Shown piece by piece: positions 1 to 3,900 of a stretch of 7,342 nucleotides of DNA; the first letter of the stretch is position 1; each line of letters begins with the position of its first letter. Below the pieces are notes generated by a model, which did not search any database, was not told the origin of the DNA, and saw only the letters and a program-made list of their open reading frames with translations. The DNA comes from an uncultured Bacteroidales bacterium (GTDB lineage Bacteria; Bacteroidota; Bacteroidia; Bacteroidales; UBA932): positions 1 through 7,342 of the forward strand of contig CAMHRD010000053.1 in assembly GCA_946187365.1 (NCBI GenBank), read 5' to 3'. A program made the position numbers and the translations under genes.

Positions 1-542
1 AAGATGCCTACGAGGCTCTGAAAGAGTATCTGGATGCCTTTAAGAGAAAATCAACTTTGGGCGTCCAGTCTGAGGAGACCATGCGGGACTTGGAGGAGAG
101 AATCGCAGAGATACTCTCTTATAAGGTAGGTCCCGTTAAGAACGTTGTAGATATTAGTATGATTAATGAGATCATAGACCAGTTGGGCATGCCGGACGGG
201 GAGCCTTACAGAAGAAGCTGCGGAGAGAGCCAGGGCTTTAACAACAATAACTACAACAGCTCTAAGGTTTATGATGAGCCGGTAGTAAAGAGGGTTTACA
301 GAGATTCAGACAACGCCTCTCTGGGAGGAGTCTGCATGGGATTGGGTTACTACCTCAACGTAGACCCTACTCTTATTAAGATAGCCTTTGTGCTTCTTTT
401 CCTGGCCGGCTGCTCTGGCCTTCTTATCTACATAATTCTCTGGATTGTAGTGCCTAAGGCAACTACTCCGGCACAGAAGTGTGAGATGAGGGGATGGCCT
501 AAGACGGCGGAGAACTTAGATAAATTCAGAACAAAGAGATAA
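1..542 (+). CDS. PspC-domain membrane protein, 5'-truncated by window edge
   Basis: The frame is open from the left edge; the first full codon is at 3-5 and 179 residues are visible before TAA at 540-542. The TTG at 57 is not the start: the upstream codons read DAYEALKEYLDAFKRKS, which aligns with 'KDAYQRLNLYIKDLESHYS' near the N-terminus of the 541-residue paralog downstream, so roughly 18 residues are missing. Layout: helical N-terminal module (visible residues 1-65, with 'DLEERIAEIL' and 'LGMPDG'), an Asn-rich linker ('FNNNNYNSS'), then a PspC domain (about 96-153) with 'LGGVCMGLGYYLNVDPTLIKIAF' and the classic 'LLIYIILWIVVPKA' end. The hydrophobic stretch at about 126-150 should form a membrane hairpin. 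PspC family proteins are inner-membrane parts of phage-shock-type responses; the exact role here is inferred. It is probably the first or an early gene of the operon with padR-like and the second pspC-like gene. Confidence 0.88.
   Translation, partial: DAYEALKEYLDAFKRKSTLGVQSEETMRDLEERIAEILSYKVGPVKNVVDISMINEIIDQLGMPDGEPYRRSCGESQGFNNNNYNSSKVYDEPVVKRVYRDSDNASLGGVCMGLGYYLNVDPTLIKIAFVLLFLAGCSGLLIYIILWIVVPKATTPAQKCEMRGWPKTAENLDKFRTKR
321..336 (+). repeat. 16-base identity between the two PspC genes (copy 1; copy 2 at 1322-1337)
   Basis: The sequence CTGGGAGGAGTCTGCA occurs identically at 321-336 and 1322-1337, encoding the 'LGGVC' core of the PspC domain in both paralogs. The flanking codons also match partially, as do the stretches encoding 'YIILWIV' in each gene. 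This is coding homology from gene duplication rather than a mobile or regulatory repeat. Confidence 0.8.
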
Positions 543-545
543 AAC

Positions 546-550
546 AGGAG
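546..550 (+). promoter_or_regulatory. Ribosome binding site for the PadR-family gene
   Basis: AGGAG lies four bases before the ATG at 555, just after the stop codon of the upstream PspC gene. The spacing is short, but it supports the ATG at 555 over the internal ATG at 579, which has no comparable purine motif at normal distance. Confidence 0.55.
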
Positions 551-554
551 TGTT

Positions 555-941
555 ATGGAAATTAAGGATCAGAATGAGATGAACTTTGACCTTAATGCAG
601 AAAACATTAAGGCTCAAATGAGAAAGGGTGTGTTGGAATACTGTATTCTGAGCATCCTCAGAAAGGGAGATTCCTATGTCTCTCCACTTATCGCGGAGCT
701 TAAAGAGGCAAAAATGATTGTGGTAGAAGGTACGCTTTATCCTCTGTTGGCCCGTCAGAAGAATCAGGGATTGCTCTCCTACAGATGGGAAGAGAGTCCG
801 GCAGGTCCTCCTCGCAAGTATTACTCACTTACAGAGAAGGGACATAAGGCTCTTGAGGTGATGGATGAAGCGTGGGGAGATGTGATTAAGACGGTAGACT
901 TTATTAAAAACGGAACAACTGCACTTACAAAGGAGATTTAG
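555..941 (+). CDS. PadR-family transcriptional regulator
   Basis: A 128-residue winged helix-turn-helix protein. The DNA-binding domain spans about residues 22-97: 'MRKGVLEYCILSIL' is helix 1, 'VVEGTLYPLLARQKNQGLL' (56-74) covers the recognition helix, and 'YRWEESPAGPPRKYYSLTEKG' (76-96) is the beta wing with the family-typical GPPRKYY. Only a short C-terminal helix follows, so this is the small PadR type (subfamily 2-like) that dimerises through its terminal helices. Such proteins usually repress their own operon and respond to a ligand or a membrane-stress cue; no ligand can be read from the sequence. It lies 12 bases after the first PspC gene and 2 bases before the second, so all three are almost certainly one transcript, and autoregulation is the natural inference. 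The family call is secure; the target genes are inferred. An alternative start at 579 would remove eight residues outside the conserved domain. Confidence 0.93.
   Translation: MEIKDQNEMNFDLNAENIKAQMRKGVLEYCILSILRKGDSYVSPLIAELKEAKMIVVEGTLYPLLARQKNQGLLSYRWEESPAGPPRKYYSLTEKGHKALEVMDEAWGDVIKTVDFIKNGTTALTKEI
931..935 (+). promoter_or_regulatory. Ribosome binding site for the 541-residue PspC gene, inside the padR-like gene
   Basis: AGGAG sits eight bases before the ATG at 944, within the last codons of the PadR-family gene, whose stop is at 939-941. The arrangement implies translational coupling between the regulator and the PspC protein. Confidence 0.6.
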
Positions 942-943
942 TT

Positions 944-2569
944 ATGGAAGAGACAATAAAAGTTAGCATTGGCGGTATCTCCTTTGTGTTAAACAAAGAT
1001 GCTTATCAGCGTTTAAATCTCTATATCAAAGATTTAGAGAGTCACTACAGCACCAAGCCAGAGGGCAAGGAGATTATTAACGATATTGAGAGCCGTATTG
1101 CGGAGCTTCTTCTGGAGAGCCATACTAAAGATGAGGTTGTAAGCGCAGAGAGAGTAGATGCGGTGATTAAGATTATGGGACGTCCGGCAGATTTTGATGA
1201 GGAAGAGCAGGGAGAGAAGGGTTCTGAAACAAAGAGTACCTTCCAGGCAAGACCGGAAGAGCCCGCAACAGGCTCCGATACCGTTACAAGACGCCTCTTC
1301 AGAGACACCACAGACAGAGTGCTGGGAGGAGTCTGCAGCGGTTTGGCCCACTACTTTAAGATCAGCCCTGTATGGGTAAGACTCTTCTTTGCCATCTTTC
1401 TGGTGTTCAAATTTATAAAATTTGGCTTCTTCTTACACTTCCGCTCATTTACAGGAGGCATAAGTTCACTTATGATTCTTACCTACATCATTCTTTGGAT
1501 TGTTATTCCGGAGGCTAAGACCCGCATTCAGAAGAGCCAGATGTTTGGCAGAGACCCGGGTGTGAAAGGTGTTGAGGATGAGTACAATAACCCTGATCAG
1601 CCACACGGAAGATGGCTTAGCCGCCTTATTAAGGTCTTCATAGGTCTTATATTGCTGCTCATTGCATTCGGACTTTTAGGAGCAGGCTGGTTTGCCTTCC
1701 TGGGTTCCAACAAGTTCTTTGGAGTTACCCCTGTAAGCATTATGGATTATCTGCAGATGCCTTGGTGGTGGGGAGTGCTTGGCAAGATAAGCGCAGTTCT
1801 CTTTATAGTTCTCCCTATTCTGGCTCTCACTTACGCAGGTATATGGCTCATTTTCAACCTTAAGAGACCAAAGTGGCATCCGGGACTCATTATGTTTGCA
1901 CTCTGGGTTCTCTCCATCATAGGTCTCTCAGTATTCTCATCAGATAAGGTGTTCAATATGGCCTCTTCAACCTCCACCTTTAAGAAGGAGTTTGTAAAAC
2001 CATACGACACTCTCTATGTTGAGTATGCAAAACTGCCTGAGACTCTTGACGGTGAGCCTGTTGAGTGGGTAAAGATGTCTGAGTATATTGATGATGCAGT
2101 AGGTAAGAACAGGGCTTCCAACTATGTTGTAGATTGGGATGTGAAGAGCGGCAATGATGAAGATGAGGTTCTTGTAAGTGATGAGAATCCGTATGACAGA
2201 GATTACCTGCTCTACACCACAACCGGAAAGAAGAACAAGAAGTATGCTCTCTATCCAAAGATTCACGTGCTGTTCAAAAACTCCTCTTCTATTGTAACCG
2301 AGGAAGACAGCCTTGGAAACATTACAACAAAGATTGCAAAGGATGAGACCATAACTCCGGATCTTGAAGTAATGGTGGAGAAAATCCTCAGCAGCAAGAA
2401 GTTCTTCAGTGAGGGAGATGATGAAGCGGCTGCAGAAAAACTTGTGGAGATTAAAGACTCCTTAATTATTCTGCACCCGAATATAGCAAGTAAGAAACGA
2501 AAATTTGATGGGGCGCTGGTTTCCACCAGGCTGTTCCTTCCAGATAGTAGTGTTGTGATTATTAAATAA
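944..2569 (+). CDS. Large PspC-domain membrane protein (541 aa)
   Basis: Probable membrane protein of a PadR-linked stress operon. Residues 1-90 form a soluble helical module homologous to that of the short PspC paralog upstream ('INDIESRIAELL', 'VIKIMGRPADF'). A variable acidic linker (about 85-113) leads to the PspC domain at 116-192: 'RRLFRDTTDRVLGGVCSGLAHYFKISPVWVRLFF' and 'LTYIILWIVIPEAKT'. Between its two membrane helices lies an extra stretch of roughly 20 residues rich in Phe and Lys (about 153-177) that the paralog lacks. Three more hydrophobic helices follow (about 228-252, 281-306, 314-332). Residues 333-541 are a hydrophilic domain without a family I recognise; with five helices it would face the periplasm, but topology is uncertain. 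The start is supported by the ribosome binding site at 931-935 and by N-terminal homology. The gene is last in the operon and is followed within 6 bases by a terminator hairpin region. The PspC call is firm; the function of the C-terminal domain is unknown. Confidence 0.9.
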   Translation: MEETIKVSIGGISFVLNKDAYQRLNLYIKDLESHYSTKPEGKEIINDIESRIAELLLESHTKDEVVSAERVDAVIKIMGRPADFDEEEQGEKGSETKSTFQARPEEPATGSDTVTRRLFRDTTDRVLGGVCSGLAHYFKISPVWVRLFFAIFLVFKFIKFGFFLHFRSFTGGISSLMILTYIILWIVIPEAKTRIQKSQMFGRDPGVKGVEDEYNNPDQPHGRWLSRLIKVFIGLILLLIAFGLLGAGWFAFLGSNKFFGVTPVSIMDYLQMPWWWGVLGKISAVLFIVLPILALTYAGIWLIFNLKRPKWHPGLIMFALWVLSIIGLSVFSSDKVFNMASSTSTFKKEFVKPYDTLYVEYAKLPETLDGEPVEWVKMSEYIDDAVGKNRASNYVVDWDVKSGNDEDEVLVSDENPYDRDYLLYTTTGKKNKKYALYPKIHVLFKNSSSIVTEEDSLGNITTKIAKDETITPDLEVMVEKILSSKKFFSEGDDEAAAEKLVEIKDSLIILHPNIASKKRKFDGALVSTRLFLPDSSVVIIK

Positions 2570-2570
2570 A

Positions 2571-2597
2571 AACTGGGTGGCAATGCCACCCGTTTTT
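2571..2597. terminator. Bidirectional intrinsic terminator after the PspC operon
   Basis: A 7-bp perfect stem GGGTGGC (2575-2581) / GCCACCC (2585-2591) closes a 3-base loop AAT. It is flanked by an A-rich stretch on the left (2566-2572) and by TTTTT (2593-2597) on the right, which can extend the stem past one bulged T (2574). It begins directly after the stop of the 541-residue PspC gene and should stop transcription from either side. Confidence 0.85.
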
Positions 2598-2608
2598 ATT
2601 GTTGTTTA

Positions 2609-2638
2609 GCCCCGTTGGGGCATGCGGCCCATTCGGGC
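2609..2638. other. Two small GC-rich hairpins between terminators
   Basis: GCCCC-GTT-GGGGC (2609-2621) and GCCC-ATTC-GGGC (2627-2638) are two successive short stems, with the palindrome GCATGC (2620-2625) overlapping between them. They have no T-run of their own and no open reading frame. They may be part of a structured 3' RNA or a decayed element; no function can be assigned. Confidence 0.4.
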
Positions 2639-2640
2639 TG

Positions 2641-2666
2641 GGCTTTGGTAAAACCAAAGCCTTTTT
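2641..2666 (+). terminator. Second intrinsic terminator, + strand
   Basis: A perfect 9-bp stem GGCTTTGGT (2641-2649) / ACCAAAGCC (2653-2661) with loop AAA, followed directly by TTTTT (2662-2666). The T-run is only on the + side, so it acts on rightward transcription. It lies about 70 bases beyond the first terminator and would be a backup for the PspC operon, or the end of a separate short transcript. Confidence 0.85.
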
Positions 2667-2670
2667 ATCG

Positions 2671-2683
2671 TCCTCCGCGATAG
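2671..2683 (-). repeat. 13-base sequence shared with the 3' end of the secreted-protein gene (other copy 2837-2849)
   Basis: CTATCGCGGAGGA (read on the - strand) occurs here and at 2837-2849 inside the adjacent gene, 166 bases away in the same orientation. In the gene it encodes YRGG of 'LRGNYRGGK'. Here the same frame reads 'VRIRGYRGGR' and then a stop at 2668-2670. There is no start codon or longer frame here, since a stop lies about 80 bases upstream, so it is not a gene by itself. It may be a relic of a duplicated 3' end. Confidence 0.5.
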
Positions 2684-2714
2684 CCTCTTATCCTCACTTT
2701 TGCGAAGGTGCTGC

Positions 2715-2745
2715 AAAAAAAGAGGGCCGCATTGCTGCCGCCCTC
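2715..2745 (-). terminator. Intrinsic terminator of the leftward sigma-factor operon
   Basis: On the - strand GAGGGC (2745-2740) pairs with GCCCTC (2727-2722), with an inner GCA/TGC stem after one G-G mismatch, followed by seven T (2721-2715). It lies about 40 bases beyond the stop of the secreted-protein gene, where the end of that operon is expected. Confidence 0.85.
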
Positions 2746-2785
2746 CCTGCGAACACATCATTATAACAATAATTGAAGTGTTAAT

Positions 2786-3319
2786 CTACTTTGTTTCCTT
2801 TTCTTTTGGCTGCGGCTGTTTTGGACCGCCCGATTTTCCTCCGCGATAGTTTCCTCTCAGCTGCATAATGAGGTTGCGGGTAAACTGCTCTTCCAAAAGT
2901 CTTACGCGCGCCGCTTTTTTAATAGGCAGAACCTTTTGGTACTCAGCATAGTGCAACTTCTGCAGAGCGTTCTCCCTGTCTAAGTTTCCATAATAGGTTT
3001 CCGCAAGAGAACGAATCTCTTCATCTGTTTTGTCTCCCTCTTTCAATGCTTTTGAAAGCGTAAAAGCACTCTTTCTTGTCTCCTTTCTGGCTTTCTCCAT
3101 CTCATCCTGGCAAGCGTTGTATACAGGCCAAAACTTCTGAGCCTCATCCGGGGTAAGATCCAGAAACTTTGTAAAGAAGGCTATCTTCTGAGAAACAATC
3201 TGATCCTTGTTAAACATCGGTCTCTGAGGCCCTTTCTTCTCTGTATCCTGTGCAGACAGAGAAAGAGAACCCAGCAAAAACATCATTAAAGCCAAGGAAA
3301 AAATCAAATTTCTTTTCAT
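2786..3319 (-). CDS. Secreted Spy/CpxP-like helical protein
   Basis: A 177-residue exported protein. MKRN plus a hydrophobic core (5-20) and 'LSLSA|Q' make a good Sec signal peptide, cleaved near residue 23. The mature part is charged and predicted helical: 'KIAFFTKFLDLTPDEAQKFWPVYNACQDEMEKARKE' (45-80), then 'ETYYGNLDRENALQKLHYAEYQKVLPIKKAARVRLLEEQFTRNL' (107-150), and a basic Gly/Pro/Lys tail. The 'LTPDEAQKFWPVYN' segment followed by a long helix recalls the Spy/CpxP/LTXXQ class of small periplasmic stress chaperones and sensors, and similar proteins occur in Bacteroidetes sigma operons. The resemblance is by pattern, so the function is inferred. The start has a clear ribosome binding site 7 bases upstream. 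It is the last gene of the leftward operon, 18 bases after the putative anti-sigma gene. A plausible role is sensing or buffering misfolded envelope proteins. Confidence 0.8.
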   Translation of the reverse strand: MKRNLIFSLALMMFLLGSLSLSAQDTEKKGPQRPMFNKDQIVSQKIAFFTKFLDLTPDEAQKFWPVYNACQDEMEKARKETRKSAFTLSKALKEGDKTDEEIRSLAETYYGNLDRENALQKLHYAEYQKVLPIKKAARVRLLEEQFTRNLIMQLRGNYRGGKSGGPKQPQPKEKETK

Positions 3320-3326
3320 ATTCTTA

Positions 3327-3333
3327 CTCTCCT
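3327..3333 (-). promoter_or_regulatory. Ribosome binding site for the Spy-like gene
   Basis: AGGAGAG on the - strand, 7 bases before the ATG at 3319-3317 and just after the upstream stop codon. It is the clearest Shine-Dalgarno motif of the leftward operon and fixes this start. Confidence 0.65.
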
Positions 3334-3337
3334 TTTA

Positions 3338-3841
3338 CTATTTAAAGTCTTCTGCCAAAACGCCGTTAAAGTTGGTGGAGGTAGATTCTACATATTCACC
3401 TATAGCGTCTAAATATTCATCTTCCAGATAGAGTTCCCTCTCGTCAATCTCCTCCTCAGCCTCATAGAACTTTGCTATCTCAATAGATCCGTACTCCTGC
3501 ATAAGGCTGTCTATTACAGCATCTTCCGCCGTAGTGGCTACCAGTTCGGATCCCTTCTGAACACTCTTTGTAAGGTGCATAACACCCCATCCAAGACCAA
3601 AAATGATAAGGAAGGAGGCCGCCAGAGCAAGTGATGCCTTCAGTGTTCTTATGAGGGCTCCCCATCTGCCGTCCTGCTTCTGTCCACTCAACCTTGCATT
3701 CAGATTCTCCTCCAGCTCCTCAAAATAGTTCTCCGGAACCGTGAACGGAATCTGATGCATTTTGCTCTCTTCCAGCGGATTATTAAAAAATGTCTTGTTG
3801 TTTTCTCTCTCGTTCATCACTCTGTTTCTGTCAAAAACCAT
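3338..3841 (-). CDS. Single-pass membrane protein, putative anti-sigma factor
   Basis: 167 residues with one membrane helix (about 68-90, 'LKASLALAASFLIIFGLGWGVMHL'). The N-terminal part (1-67) should be cytoplasmic, as Arg and Lys precede the helix. It carries 'PFTVPENYFEELEENLNARL' (32-51), a segment I associate with membrane proteins encoded beside ECF sigma factors in Bacteroidetes. The C-terminal part (91-167) is strongly acidic ('EAEEEIDERELYLEDEYLDAIGEYVE') and would be periplasmic. There is no zinc-binding HxxxCxxC (ZAS) motif and no FecR domain. Gene order and topology make it the likely inhibitor of the ECF sigma factor encoded at 6607-7149, though no binding motif proves it. The start is uncertain: the ATG at 3841 is used here, and the ATG at 3817 (MNERENNK) is an equally plausible start; neither has a strong ribosome site. 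Confidence 0.72.
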   Translation of the reverse strand: MVFDRNRVMNERENNKTFFNNPLEESKMHQIPFTVPENYFEELEENLNARLSGQKQDGRWGALIRTLKASLALAASFLIIFGLGWGVMHLTKSVQKGSELVATTAEDAVIDSLMQEYGSIEIAKFYEAEEEIDERELYLEDEYLDAIGEYVESTSTNFNGVLAEDFK

Positions 3842-3870
3842 TATTTAGAGTCTATTCTTAGAAAAAAGTA

Positions 3871-3900
3871 AAAAAGGGCCTTAAAAAAATCAACCCTTCT
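3871..3900 (-). terminator. Possible weak terminator or attenuator between channel and anti-sigma genes
   Basis: On the - strand AAGGG (3898-3894, overlapping the end of the channel gene) can pair with CCCTT (3878-3874), extendable by A-T and G-T pairs, across a T-rich loop of about 15 bases, followed by further T. The loop is large and the stem short, so termination would be partial at best. It lies in the longest gap of the operon (48 bases). Confidence 0.28.

Noticed and set aside
1034..1351. Open frames on the - strand opposite the 541-residue PspC gene (105 and 88 codons)
   Set aside because: They lie wholly within a well-supported gene, have no recognisable domain, and read as reverse-frame shadows.
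1967..2589. - strand frames of about 100 codons opposite the C-terminal part of the PspC gene, one running into the terminator
   Set aside because: The opposite frame is part of a continuous 541-codon gene with proper start; the antisense products look like noise.
2620..2625. GCATGC palindrome as an operator
   Set aside because: Six bases is too short and it lies between terminators, away from any start.
2668..2760. Small - strand gene ending 'VRIRGYRGGR' at 2668
   Set aside because: No start codon between the stop near 2760 and this end, and the frame runs through the terminator hairpin, so it is at most a relic.
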